A stretch of DNA of 55,385 nt from Clostridium senegalense JC122 (GTDB lineage Bacteria > Bacillota > Clostridia > Clostridiales > Clostridiaceae). The DNA is taken from positions 1,414,727 through 1,470,111 of the forward strand of contig NZ_HE611050.1 in NCBI RefSeq assembly GCF_000285575.1, given 5' to 3'. Numbering within the stretch: the stretch's first letter is position 1; every line of letters starts with the position of its first letter. Shown piece after piece: positions 46,488 to 55,010 of this stretch. The position numbers were made by a program, and so were the translations under genes. A model generated the notes under the pieces. It had not been told where the DNA came from, ran no database searches, and was given only the letters and a program-made list of their open reading frames with translations.

Positions 46488-46596
46488 TTTCAAATCTCCT
46501 TTCAAATTTCCGTTCTAATCGAAGAGAGTGGCCTTAAAAATAATACAAGGTATATTTATTATTACAAAATCCTTGTAACTACTATTTTTATGCAAT

Positions 46597-46626
46597 AAAA
46601 AACCTCTTCTTTGATAAGAAGAGGTC
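46597..46626 (-). terminator. SAM-I riboswitch terminator
   Basis: Minus-strand GACCTCTTCTT and AAGAAGAGGT pair around ATC, followed by TTTTTTATTG. This is the expression platform between aptamer and metK. Confidence 0.92.
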
Positions 46627-46643
46627 GAAATTTCGTACTCGCA

Positions 46644-46748
46644 CTCTCTTATCTTGCAGAATATTTCTGCAGGAATTGGCACCATTGTGCTACGCACCGG
46701 TTGCCGGGTTTCATAGGGCCCTTTCCCTCCACCTCTCTGGATAAGAGT
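46644..46748 (-). promoter_or_regulatory. SAM-I riboswitch (S box)
   Basis: Minus-strand landmarks: CTCTTATCCAGAGAGGTGGA, GGGAAAGGGCCCTATGAAAC, CCGGCAACC, GGTGCCAATTCCTGCAG and GATAAGAGAG closing P1. These are the conserved S-box blocks. SAM binding should stabilise the terminator and lower metK expression. A short open frame across this region is spurious. Confidence 0.97.
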
Positions 46749-46770
46749 AATTATATAATTTTATGATACA

Positions 46771-46799
46771 ATATTATCATTAAAATACATCACTGTCAA
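46771..46799 (-). promoter_or_regulatory. Sigma-A-type promoter of the metK leader
   Basis: On the minus strand TTGACA (46794-46799), 17 bp, TAATAT (46771-46776), about 15-20 bp before the riboswitch begins. Confidence 0.8.
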
Positions 46800-46885
46800 C
46801 AATATATTATTTGATTTATATGGTAAATATATTTAATAATTTAATTTATTTTAAAATAAAAACACTTTAGAAAATCTAAAGTGTA

Positions 46886-46970
46886 TGGTGGAGGAGGACG
46901 GATTCGAACCATCGAAACGAAACGTAACAGATTTACAGTCTGCCCCCTTTGGCCACTCGGGAACTCCTCC
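46886..46970 (-). tRNA. tRNA-Tyr (GTA), copy 2
   Basis: An 85-nt class II tRNA with long variable arm, anticodon loop CTGTAAA (GTA), acceptor GGAGGAG/CTCCTCC and encoded CCA. Identical in appearance to 47158-47242. Last gene of the tRNA cluster. Confidence 0.95.
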
Positions 46971-46975
46971 ATTTA

Positions 46976-47050
46976 TGGAGCTGGCAATAGGAATCGAACC
47001 TACAACCTGCTGATTACAAGTCAGCTGCTCTACCGTTGAGCCATGCCAGC
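46976..47050 (-). tRNA. tRNA-Thr (TGT), copy 2
   Basis: 75 nt, acceptor GCTGGCA/TGCCAGC, anticodon loop CTTGTAA (TGT), encoded CCA. It differs from 47248-47322 by a compensated acceptor pair (TGG/CCA versus TAG/CTA) and one position in the anticodon loop. Confidence 0.95.
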
Positions 47051-47073
47051 GTATTATTATATTTTAAGTTTAA

Positions 47074-47149
47074 TGGTGGTCACAACAGGGTTCGAACCTG
47101 TGACCCTCTGCTTGTAAGGCAGATGCTCTCCCAGCTGAGCTATGCGACC
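47074..47149 (-). tRNA. tRNA-Val (TAC)
   Basis: 76 nt, acceptor GGTCGCA/TGTGACC, anticodon loop CTTACAA (TAC), encoded CCA. Confidence 0.95.
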
Positions 47150-47157
47150 GTGTTATA

Positions 47158-47242
47158 TGGTGGAGGAGGACGGATTCGAACCATCGAAACGAAACGTAAC
47201 AGATTTACAGTCTGCCCCCTTTGGCCACTCGGGAACTCCTCC
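47158..47242 (-). tRNA. tRNA-Tyr (GTA), copy 1
   Basis: 85 nt class II tRNA, anticodon GTA, encoded CCA; same sequence as the gene at 46886-46970. Confidence 0.95.
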
Positions 47243-47247
47243 ACTTA

Positions 47248-47322
47248 TGGAGCTAGCAATAGGAATCGAACCTACAACCTGCTGATTACAAATCAGCTGC
47301 TCTACCGTTGAGCCATGCTAGC
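47248..47322 (-). tRNA. tRNA-Thr (TGT), copy 1
   Basis: 75 nt, acceptor GCTAGCA/TGCTAGC, anticodon loop TTTGTAA (TGT), encoded CCA. First gene of the cluster on the minus strand. Confidence 0.95.
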
Positions 47323-47358
47323 GTGTTATTTTTAGTCGGTAACTTCGACAAGGTTTAT

Positions 47359-47386
47359 TTTATAATCTTGTAGTATTTTTTTCAAA
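47359..47386 (-). promoter_or_regulatory. Candidate promoter of the tRNA cluster
   Basis: On the minus strand TTTGAA (47381-47386), 16 bp, TATAAA (47359-47364), about 35 bp before the first tRNA. The spacing is right but the -35 box is weak. Confidence 0.45.
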
Positions 47387-47488
47387 TCCAAATTTAGCCT
47401 TTATAAGTAATTATTTTAAATTTGTTCTCACTTTCTAAGTTTATCTCTCTTTTTCTTATCAGTTTACTTTGTTAAATTAAAATCATTT

Positions 47489-48161
47489 TTAAAATTCTTT
47501 AGTTATTTCTTTGTTTATAAAAGGTTGGGCAATTTCTTTAGCTTCTTTAATTTCTTCTTCTGTTAAATATTTTTCTAATACAGATATAATTTTTTTTACA
47601 CCTAAATCTTTATTTTCATAATTTAAATATTTAACTATATTATTAAATTCTTTTTTAGGTACTTTATATGCAAAGGTTATTAGTTTTTTCTTTTCTGATA
47701 ACGATACTTGTTTTAGAACTTCCTTTGCTTCTGCCCTCACTAGCTCTTTACCTATTTTTTTTTATTTTTATTGTAAGAATCAAATTCTTCTACTGTAACA
47801 TCAACATTATTCTCAAATTCTTTCATGTCATCATAAAAGTATTTTTTATTTTTATACTTTCTTGCCTCATCATAAGTACTAATATTTTCCTCATTATTTT
47901 CAACAATATTCTCTTTTAAAGCTTCTTTAGTATTCTCTTTATTTTTTTCTTATTGAAAATCAAAGGATCTGAATAACTTTTGTTTTGATTTTCCTTTGCA
48001 ATTTCATCATTTTTTTTAATTTTTTCATACTCTATATTAATTTCATTTTTTACAACTAAATCCTCATGATTTCTATAGACCTTCAACATAGTACAACTAT
48101 AAATTATAGTACATAAAATTATTATACATGAATATATTTTTTTTATAATTATCACTCCCAT
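47489..48161 (-). pseudogene. Hypothetical membrane-anchored protein gene with two A-run frameshifts
   Basis: I do not recognise the family. Three successive frames join into one 224-residue protein if A7 (47942-47948) is read as A8 and A9 (47755-47763) as A10. N-terminal hydrophobic anchor (IYSCIIILCTIIYSCTML), then a long charged Lys/Glu/Asn-rich region (KEALKENIVENNEENISTYD), then helical segments (RAEAKEVLKQVSLSEKKKLI, EKYLTEEEIKEAKEIAQPFI). It resembles a single-pass protein with an extracytoplasmic helical domain. The start is uncertain: GGGAGTG lies inside the frame after the first ATG. Confidence 0.65.
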
Positions 48162-48447
48162 TTAATATTATGAACATAAAAAATTTTATATATACTTAAT
48201 TATTAACAAATCCAAAGACTCATATTCAAATGTGTACTTACATAAAAAATATTTTTATTTTTTTCTAAATGTTTATAATCACATTCTGTTTTTTTTGCAT
48301 ATATATTATTAAGCGCATTTTTCATATTTTTACATTTATACAAATATTATAGAAGATAATAATTAAATTTTATTTTGTATAAATCAATTTTAAGTTGATA
48401 CTTAAATTTCTTTAAAATGAATCACAATTCTCTAGGAGGTGCAATCA

Positions 48448-48987
48448 GTGACTAAAATTAAAACCCATTATAAAAATCCCCTAGCTTATTACAACTTAGC
48501 TACTTTTATTAAAGATTATTTAGATGAAGATACTATTATTATATGTATAGGTACAGATAGATGCATAGGTGATTGTTTAGGTCCACTAGTTGGAACCTGT
48601 TTAAAAGAAAATTTTTTCCCTTTACCTGTTTATGGAACAATTTCTGATCCTATACATGCATTAAACTTAGAAAATAAGTTGAATGAAATTAAACTTAAAC
48701 ATCCTAATTCAAAAATAATAGGAATTGATGCTTGTCTTGGACCACATTCAAGTATAGGCGAAATACAGGCAAGGGACTTTTCCATAAACCCTGGGAAAGG
48801 TGTTGGAAAATTACTTCCACCAGTAGGAGATATGTCTTTAATAGGAATTATAGATTCTAGTGATGATACGGAATTATTTACAAATAGAAATATAAGATTA
48901 AACCTAATTATGCAATTATCTAAGGTTATAACAAAGGCTCTTTTGCATTCATATTACTTAGCTTTTGATAACTCATCTTTTATTTAA
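48448..48987 (+). CDS. yyaC: YyaC-like sporulation protein (DUF1256)
   Basis: This 179-residue protein of the GPR-protease-like fold is found in spore formers. Motifs: IICIGTDRCIGDCLGPLVGT (~32-51), YGTISDPIHALNL (~65), IIGIDACLGPHSSIGEIQ (~90) and GKGVGKLLPPVGDMSLIGII (~115). The GTG at 48448 is chosen because AGGAGG lies eight bases before it; an earlier in-frame GTG overlaps that site. It is transcribed toward mbl and shares a bidirectional terminator with it. Confidence 0.88.
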   Translation: MTKIKTHYKNPLAYYNLATFIKDYLDEDTIIICIGTDRCIGDCLGPLVGTCLKENFFPLPVYGTISDPIHALNLENKLNEIKLKHPNSKIIGIDACLGPHSSIGEIQARDFSINPGKGVGKLLPPVGDMSLIGIIDSSDDTELFTNRNIRLNLIMQLSKVITKALLHSYYLAFDNSSFI

Positions 48988-49009
48988 ATTTCCCATAATT
49001 TTAAATAAT

Positions 49010-49041
49010 AAAATGACACAGTAAAAAACTGTGTCATTTTA
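49010..49041. terminator. Terminator between yyaC and mbl
   Basis: AAAATGACACAGT pairs with ACTGTGTCATTTT around AAAAA; convergent genes on both sides. Confidence 0.9.
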
Positions 49042-49053
49042 TCAATCAAATTA

Positions 49054-50082
49054 TTAATAAAAAGATAGGTCTTGTCCTCCAAAGGAATCACCCATTTTAT
49101 CTATAAATTCTAATGCTTTTCCTGTTCCTATTGCAACACATGAAACAGAATTTTCAGCTACATATACTGGTACTTTTGTATAGTCTTGTACTAATTTATC
49201 TAGACCATCTAAAAGTGCTCCTCCACCAGTCATAACTATGCCTTTTTCAGCAATATCTGCTGCTAATTCTGGTGGTGTTTTTTCTAGTACAGCATGAGTA
49301 CACTCCGCAATTGAAGCTACTGCTTCTCTTAAAGCTTCTCTCATTTCTGTAGAATTAACAGTTATATTTTTAGGAAGACCTGTAATTAAATCTCTTCCTC
49401 TTATATCCATGTCAATTTCTTCATCTTTTTTATAAGCTGATCCTATGTTTATCTTTAAATCTTCAGCAGTTCTCTCACCTATCATTAATTTGTGTTTTTT
49501 TCTTATGTATTTAATTATAGCATCATCAAAATTATCTCCTGCTACTTTAATAGATTCTCTAACTACCATTCCACCTAAAGATATAACAGCTATATCTGTA
49601 GTTCCTCCACCAATATCTATTACCATATTTCCACTAGCTTTAGAAATATCAAGTCCTGCTCCTATAGCTGCTGCTAATGGTTCCTCTATTAGATAGACTT
49701 TTTTAGCTCCTGCATTTCTTGCTGCATCTTCAACAGCTCTTCTCTCAACTTCTGTAGATTCACATGGAACACATACTACAACTCTTGGTGCTGCTTTCTT
49801 ATTTCCACATGCTTTTTTTATGAAATGTTCAAGCATTTTTTCTGTAACATCATAATCTGAAATAACACCATTTCTTAAAGGACGTATAGCAACTATATTT
49901 CCTGGAGTTCTTCCTATCATTTTTCTAGCTTCTTCTCCAACTGCTAATACCTTATTTGCATTTTTTTCAATTGCTACAACTGAAGGCTCTTTTAATATAA
50001 CGCCTTTTCCTTTCATATAAACAAGGACTGTAGCTGTTCCTAAATCTATACCCATGTCTGTTCCCATACCGAAAAAAAACAT
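49054..50082 (-). CDS. mbl: MreB/Mbl actin-like rod-shape protein
   Basis: This 342-residue bacterial actin forms membrane-associated filaments that direct lateral cell-wall synthesis. It has phosphate 1 MGIDLGTATVLVYMKGKG (~10), phosphate 2 NMVIDIGGGTTDIAVISLGG (~150) and adenosine motif GIVMTGGGALLDGLD (~285). The N-terminal MFFFG is a short amphipathic anchor. The position directly after spoIIID is that of mbl in Bacillus and clostridia, which favours this name over mreB. GCAGGAG lies 12 bases upstream of the ATG. Confidence 0.92.
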   Translation of the reverse strand: MFFFGMGTDMGIDLGTATVLVYMKGKGVILKEPSVVAIEKNANKVLAVGEEARKMIGRTPGNIVAIRPLRNGVISDYDVTEKMLEHFIKKACGNKKAAPRVVVCVPCESTEVERRAVEDAARNAGAKKVYLIEEPLAAAIGAGLDISKASGNMVIDIGGGTTDIAVISLGGMVVRESIKVAGDNFDDAIIKYIRKKHKLMIGERTAEDLKINIGSAYKKDEEIDMDIRGRDLITGLPKNITVNSTEMREALREAVASIAECTHAVLEKTPPELAADIAEKGIVMTGGGALLDGLDKLVQDYTKVPVYVAENSVSCVAIGTGKALEFIDKMGDSFGGQDLSFY

Positions 50083-50175
50083 ACTTTAATTCACTCCTGC
50101 TCTTTCGTATTTTAACTAAAAGTTTAGCTTTAAACTAAATAACTCTTATATTGTCTAATTATAATACGAAAGGCT

Positions 50176-50430
50176 TTATCCTTCAATTGTTTTATATTTC
50201 ATCTGTGTAGCTTTTCCACCTCTGATGTGTCTTTCTGCCTTATTTAAATCCAATACATTTTTAGCTTCTTCTGCAATTTGAGCATTGATTTTAGGTAATC
50301 TTTCGGTCATATCCTTGTGTATAGTACTTTTACTTACACCAAATACAGTTGCTGTTTTTCTTATAGTTTCTTGTGATTCAATTATATATCTTGCAACTTG
50401 CAATACTCTTTCTTCAATGTAGTCTTTCAA
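50176..50430 (-). CDS. spoIIID: SpoIIID, mother-cell transcription factor
   Basis: This 84-residue DNA-binding regulator acts in the mother cell between sigma-E and sigma-K stages. The helix-turn-helix is ETIRKTATVFGVSKSTIHKD (about 20-39), followed by MTERLPKINAQIAEEAKNVL and a basic C-terminus. The start is TTG at 50430, nine bases behind AAGGAGGC. Length and sequence match the family closely. It lies between spoIIQ and mbl, the normal arrangement. Confidence 0.96.
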   Translation of the reverse strand: MKDYIEERVLQVARYIIESQETIRKTATVFGVSKSTIHKDMTERLPKINAQIAEEAKNVLDLNKAERHIRGGKATQMKYKTIEG

Positions 50431-50498
50431 CGTGTTGCCTCCTTAATCCTTATATATTTATAAATATGCTTATATTTCCACATAAATTACTTATGTAT

Positions 50499-50532
50499 AA
50501 GCCATTCTCTGAATAATTCAGAAAATGGCTTT
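50499..50532 (-). terminator. Terminator after spoIIQ
   Basis: Minus-strand AAGCCATTTTCTGAAT and ATTCAGAGAATGGCTT pair with one mismatch; the T tail is short, so it may be weak. Confidence 0.6.
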
Positions 50533-50543
50533 AATAATACTAA

Positions 50544-51269
50544 CTATTTTTTATAATTTACATATTTACTAGGATCTATGTTTTCACCATCTTTTAAAAC
50601 TTCAAAATGTAAGTGAGAACCATATTCTTCATATGCAAATGTAGTTGTGTTTCCAACTTTACCAATTTCTTGAGAAGCTTTTACTGAATCTCCTTTTTTT
50701 ACAGCTACTTTTTCTTGCAGATTAGAATATTTACTTACAATTCCATTTTGATGATCTATTTCAACATATGTTCCTTCTGATGAAGTATCTACATTTTTAA
50801 TAACACCATTCATCATTGCAACTACAGGTGTACCTTCTTCAACTTTTACATCTATACCAAAGTGTGGTCTATAATCCTTAGTTGAAGACATGTAAACAGG
50901 ATCTTCTGTGTATGAACGAGCTAAACTTCCATCTACTGGTTTAACTGATTCACTATCTGTTGCATTTGAAACTGATTGACTTTCTGCATTTTTTTGAACT
51001 TGTACTTCTGGAACTGCTTTAAGCTCATCTTTTTTTACTTGTAATGCATCATTATAAGTTTTAGGTTCTACAGTTGCTCCATTAGTTTGTTTGTCCTCTT
51101 TTGTTTCTTTATTTGTCTTTTGCTCCATTGCTGGTAATTGCGCCACATCTTTTTTATCCTTAGATGTTGTTAATATTGTTACTGTTGCTACTGCACATAG
51201 GCAAACAAATAAAATTACATAAAATCCTTCCTTTTTAAAAAATTGTTTAAATTTTGTTTTCTTATCCAT
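50544..51269 (-). CDS. spoIIQ: SpoIIQ, forespore M23-domain engulfment protein
   Basis: This forespore membrane protein interacts with SpoIIIAH to form the channel across the two sporulation membranes. The 241-residue protein has an N-terminal cytoplasmic stub, one membrane helix (GFYVILFVCLCAVATVTILT ~16-35), a Lys/Thr/Glu-rich linker, and a C-terminal LytM domain (~130-235). The domain keeps the zinc ligands HFGIDV (HxxxD) and HLHFEV, so it may be an active endopeptidase as in clostridia, unlike Bacillus SpoIIQ. GGAGGTG precedes the ATG. Confidence 0.9.
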   Translation of the reverse strand: MDKKTKFKQFFKKEGFYVILFVCLCAVATVTILTTSKDKKDVAQLPAMEQKTNKETKEDKQTNGATVEPKTYNDALQVKKDELKAVPEVQVQKNAESQSVSNATDSESVKPVDGSLARSYTEDPVYMSSTKDYRPHFGIDVKVEEGTPVVAMMNGVIKNVDTSSEGTYVEIDHQNGIVSKYSNLQEKVAVKKGDSVKASQEIGKVGNTTTFAYEEYGSHLHFEVLKDGENIDPSKYVNYKK

Positions 51270-51375
51270 AAAAACACCTCCACTAGTATTGTTGTCCTAT
51301 CTTTTTAAGTTAATTCACTTTTCTTATTATTTTTTCTCGTTTTTTTTCGACTTTTTTCTTATATGTTTTTAAAAA

Positions 51376-51406
51376 TAAAGAACTCATGGTAACCATGAGT
51401 TCTTAT
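51376..51406 (-). terminator. Terminator after spoIID
   Basis: AAGAACTCATGG and CCATGAGTTCTT form a near-perfect palindrome, followed on the minus strand by TATTTTTAAA. The spacer 51407-51528 is otherwise empty. Confidence 0.8.
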
Positions 51407-51528
51407 GGACTTTCAAATTCTAACTTAAATTTATATATCTATTAAACAAGGACTTTTTTTTAATTATATAAACTATATACTAGTAGATACTTATGAAATA
51501 ATTCTTTCTTAATGCCTTATCCTTTATA

Positions 51529-52635
51529 TTATTTTTTATTTATTTGTTCCAAAGTTATTCCTGTATAATAATGCTGTAATATATCCTTATAGGATTTCCC
51601 TTCACTAGCCATATTATTAGCTCCCCATTGACTCATTCCTACTCCATGACCAAATCCTGTACAGCTTATTTCCATGTCATTATCTAAATAGTTTATTTCA
51701 AAATTAGCTGAATTTAAGCCATAAAGACTTCTAAATTTAGGTCCACTAATAGTTACTGTTCCTAATTTTATACTCTTTATACTTCCACCATCAGTTCTTT
51801 CTAAAATTTTTATTTGATCTTTTATATTATTCAATGTCATATTTGCATTATACTGACTATTAGCTTTTTCAATAAAATCTGCATAGGAAATTGAGACTAC
51901 ACTTTTATATCTTGGTGCATTCTCTTCACCTTTACTTTCAACACTTCTTAAATATGGTAGTGCATTTACAAAAACATCTTCTGAATTTTCAGTTTTGCCA
52001 CTACTGGTAGAAAAGTAGTATGCTCCGCTAGCAAGCTTTCCCTCATAAGCTAACACCTGTCCCTTTGTAGCATTTACAGCCTCTTCTACTTTTTTCCAAT
52101 TGCTTTCACCTTTAACGCCCCACATCTGGATTTTCTCTTCTTTGCTTAAATATACCTGACAATGAGTTGTATCACAAAGATCTGATCCATTCCCTTTACT
52201 ACATCCACCGCCTATAGCTTTTGTATGGGCTACTGTATAGGTTCTAGCAGCTACTGCTTGAGCTTTCAGTGCTTCTATCTCAAAATTTATTGGCATTTCA
52301 CTACTTATAACGCCTTTAACATATTCTTCTATAGGTAGTTCAACCACCTTATCTTGCTTTGTTAAGTAAACCTTAACTTTATCTATCTTTATATCCTCTA
52401 CTAAGTTTTTTTCAGCCACTTTATTCTTCTTTATATCTCGTTTACCAATTTCAAAAGAACTAATATTATTATTTTTTTCTTTAATATTACCCCCTAATAT
52501 AAAATAAGTAGACCCAAGTAAAAACATAACTCCTAGTGCTACAAATGTTAAAACTGATATTATCTGAGATGCCATTTTTTCACTTATACCTACACTATGA
52601 GTATTCAACTTAATTTTATTTTTAAAATTTCTCAT
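51529..52635 (-). CDS. spoIID: SpoIID, sporulation peptidoglycan transglycosylase
   Basis: This mother-cell lytic transglycosylase drives engulfment with SpoIIM and SpoIIP. The 368-residue protein has one N-terminal membrane helix (ISVLTFVALGVMFLLGSTYF ~26-45), then the SpoIID domain: PIEEYVKGVISSEMPINFEI (~100-119), ALKAQAVAARTYTVAH, a Cys pair region CDTTHCQVYLS, and GYGVGMSQWG-like GFGHGVGMSQWGANNMASEG near the end. AGGAGG precedes the ATG. It lies between murA and spoIIQ. Confidence 0.94.
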   Translation of the reverse strand: MRNFKNKIKLNTHSVGISEKMASQIISVLTFVALGVMFLLGSTYFILGGNIKEKNNNISSFEIGKRDIKKNKVAEKNLVEDIKIDKVKVYLTKQDKVVELPIEEYVKGVISSEMPINFEIEALKAQAVAARTYTVAHTKAIGGGCSKGNGSDLCDTTHCQVYLSKEEKIQMWGVKGESNWKKVEEAVNATKGQVLAYEGKLASGAYYFSTSSGKTENSEDVFVNALPYLRSVESKGEENAPRYKSVVSISYADFIEKANSQYNANMTLNNIKDQIKILERTDGGSIKSIKLGTVTISGPKFRSLYGLNSANFEINYLDNDMEISCTGFGHGVGMSQWGANNMASEGKSYKDILQHYYTGITLEQINKK

Positions 52636-52812
52636 TTTATCCTCCTCTCGTTTCGTAAGTTAAAACTTTAAATAATAGGCTATTTGTTCTTTTTATTCAA
52701 AGTTTATTAAGAAGAGTTATCAAATATAACATATTTTTTAAAATATTTTTATAAATTCAAAATTCAACTTATTTATAGTTATTTTTTAGAGCTTCAAATT
52801 AATTTTTAAAAC

Positions 52813-52850
52813 AAAAATAGTCACTCATAAAACTTGAGTAACTATCTTTT
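52813..52850 (-). terminator. Terminator after murA
   Basis: Minus-strand ATAGTTACTCA pairs with TGAGTGACTAT and is followed by TTTTTGTTTT, just past the murA stop. Confidence 0.88.
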
Positions 52851-52854
52851 AAAA

Positions 52855-54123
52855 TTAAATTTCTTCTTCTATATTTATTCTTTTAATATCAGCACCTAAT
52901 TTTTGAAATTTCTTTTCAATTTCAACATACCCTCTATCTATATGGTATATATCTGCTATTGTGGTTTTTCCCTTTGCACACAATCCTGCTAATATTAGGC
53001 AAGCTCCTGCCCTTAAGTCTGTTGCTTTAACTTCTGCACCTGTTAAAGATTTTACGCCTTCCACAACTGCACATCGTCCATCTATTTTTATATTTGCACC
53101 CATCCTTACCAGTTCTCTTACATGCATAAATCTATTTTCAAAAATAGTCTCAGTTATCATACTAGTGCCCTTAACGACGCTTAATAGACTCATCATTTGA
53201 GCTTGCATATCTGTAGGGAATCCAGGATATGGCATAGTTTTTATATCTATTGGTTTTAAATCTGCACTTCCATCTATAACAATAGTATTTTTACTTGCTT
53301 CTATCTTTACTCCCATTTCCTTCATTTTTGCTATTACTGGTTTTAAATATTCTTCATTTACATTAGTTAATTTTATTTTACTTTTAGTTATTGCTGCTGC
53401 AATCATAAATGTTCCCGCTTCTATCCTATCGAAAATAGGAGTATATTCTGTTCCAATAAGCTTATCTACTCCCACTATTCTTATGGTATCTGTGCCTTCT
53501 CCATAAATTTTTGCGCCCATACTCTTTAAAAAATTTGCAAGATCTATTATTTCTGGTTCTTCTGCTGCATTTTCAATTATAGTTTCACCTTCAGCTAGTG
53601 ACGCAGCCATCATTATATTTTCAGTAGCTCCTACTGACGGAAAATCTAAATATATTTTTGCACCTTTAAGTTTATCTGCTTTAGCTTCAACAAATCCATG
53701 TTCTGTTATAATATCTGCTCCTAATGCAGTTAATCCTTTCAAGTGTAAATCTATAGGTCTTGACCCTATATTACACCCTCCAGGCAAAGATATCTTAAAG
53801 TATCCGAACCTTGCAAGCATAGCACCCATAATCAAAAATGATGCCCTCATTTTTCTTACTAACTCATTACTAACTTCTTCTAATTCTAAATTTCTAGTAT
53901 CTATTTCTACTTTATTATCTTTCCTTAAAATTATTTTAGCATTTAAAGATTGTAAGACTTCATAAAGAACATTAACATCTTCTAATTTAGGAATATTATT
54001 AAAAATACAAACACTATCACTTAATATAGTTGATGCAAGTATTGGTAATACTGAATTTTTAGCTGAACTAATCTCTACTTCGCCATTTAATCTTTTGCCA
54101 CCTTTTATAATAAACTTTTCCAT
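52855..54123 (-). CDS. murA: UDP-N-acetylglucosamine 1-carboxyvinyltransferase
   Basis: This enzyme performs the first committed step of peptidoglycan synthesis, transferring enolpyruvate from PEP to UDP-GlcNAc. The 422-residue protein begins with GGKRLNGEVEISSAKNSVLP (~8-27), has the PEP-reactive Cys in SLPGGCNIGSRPIDLH (~116) and the C-terminal DLRAGACLILAG (~370). The Cys at the fosfomycin-target position is kept, so sensitivity is expected in principle. GGAGGAG precedes the ATG. Position next to spoIID is typical of clostridia. Confidence 0.95.
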   Translation of the reverse strand: MEKFIIKGGKRLNGEVEISSAKNSVLPILASTILSDSVCIFNNIPKLEDVNVLYEVLQSLNAKIILRKDNKVEIDTRNLELEEVSNELVRKMRASFLIMGAMLARFGYFKISLPGGCNIGSRPIDLHLKGLTALGADIITEHGFVEAKADKLKGAKIYLDFPSVGATENIMMAASLAEGETIIENAAEEPEIIDLANFLKSMGAKIYGEGTDTIRIVGVDKLIGTEYTPIFDRIEAGTFMIAAAITKSKIKLTNVNEEYLKPVIAKMKEMGVKIEASKNTIVIDGSADLKPIDIKTMPYPGFPTDMQAQMMSLLSVVKGTSMITETIFENRFMHVRELVRMGANIKIDGRCAVVEGVKSLTGAEVKATDLRAGACLILAGLCAKGKTTIADIYHIDRGYVEIEKKFQKLGADIKRINIEEEI

Positions 54124-54149
54124 GTTACTCCTCCATAAATAGTGCTATT

Positions 54150-54838
54150 TTAAAAAGCTACAGTTATTTCTGGGGTTCCTATTATTAAATAATTTTCTTT
54201 GCTGTATTTCATAATAGCAAACTGAAAATCAATTTCTTTTCTAAAGATTTCTTTTGAATTATACATCTTAGTATTGCAAATAGTACTAAATCCATTCTCT
54301 AAAGGCACCGTTTCTAAATCTGTAGCCCCATTTTCATCTAAAAAATCTACTATATGCTTATTTAGCAAATTGCAATCTTCACCATTAAAATTAGATTTTA
54401 CATATAAATACTGATTTATATGTTTTTCATTTTTAAATGTGGTCTTTGTTAAATTCTTTAGAAAATCTAAATTATTATATTTTGTCTTTTGGCTAACTGT
54501 CATTTTTATCATATTATCTTTATAATCAATTTTTCTATAATTACATTAAGATTATCAATTTTAACTTCTATATAGTTATTATAATTTTTAACAATTACTT
54601 TTTCTTTATCATAACCATAAAAACTTATACTTTTCTTTAATTCTTCACAATAACTATTTATATCTTTTTTTTCTTTAAATATAGTTTCAACTCCAACTTC
54701 AATAATTTCTGCTTTAGATATATTTAAAACTTCACCAATTATATCTCTTTTCTCTATAGCCTTTGAGCTTATTGAATTTAAACAAACCAATATAAAAATC
54801 ATAAAAAGTGATATAAGCTTTTTTAAAAATTTCTCCAT
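54150..54838 (-). pseudogene. ywmB: YwmB family protein, frameshifted
   Basis: This is a secreted, sporulation-associated protein with the TATA-box-like fold, found before murA/spoIID in spore formers. The N-terminal half begins MEKFLKKLISLFMIFILVCL (signal segment, start 54838 behind GGAGGGG) and ends NLNVIIEKL. The C-terminal half (MIKMTVSQKTKYNNLDFLKN to TPEITVAF) is in another frame. Inserting one A in the A5 run near 54526-54530 joins them as EKIDYKDNMIKMTV, giving 229 residues. The exact site of the missing base is less certain than in the A7 cases. The family call rests on location, length and secretion signal. Confidence 0.72.
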
Positions 54839-54935
54839 AATTACCCCTCCACTTTTAAAAGTATTGACAATAATTACTGCTTTATACACTGGTTTGTCAC
54901 AGATATACGTTATTAATTTTTTAAATTAGAAATAA

Positions 54936-55010
54936 GATAACATAATTGGTTATTATAGATTACATGTTTATAACTTATATACACTTATATCTATAATCTT
55001 TTATGTTATC
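54936..55010. other. Interrupted inverted repeat upstream of ywmB
   Basis: GATAACAT (54936-54943) plus ATTATAGAT (54952-54960) are mirrored by ATCTATAAT (54989-54997) plus ATGTTATC (55003-55010). The two-part stem encloses ~28 bases. Downstream, ATAGTGAAACATGCTTTAAT (55020-55039) weakly recalls the centre of the ~158-bp repeat. No gene is seen in 54839-55305. Confidence 0.5.

Noticed and set aside
46515-46697. 60-codon open frame upstream of metK
   Set aside because: It lies on the terminator and part of the aptamer of the SAM-I riboswitch and has no ribosome binding site; the structure explains the sequence.
47036-47311. 91-codon open frame on the plus strand
   Set aside because: It runs antisense through the tRNA-Val, tRNA-Tyr and tRNA-Thr genes; products of this kind are a known annotation artefact.
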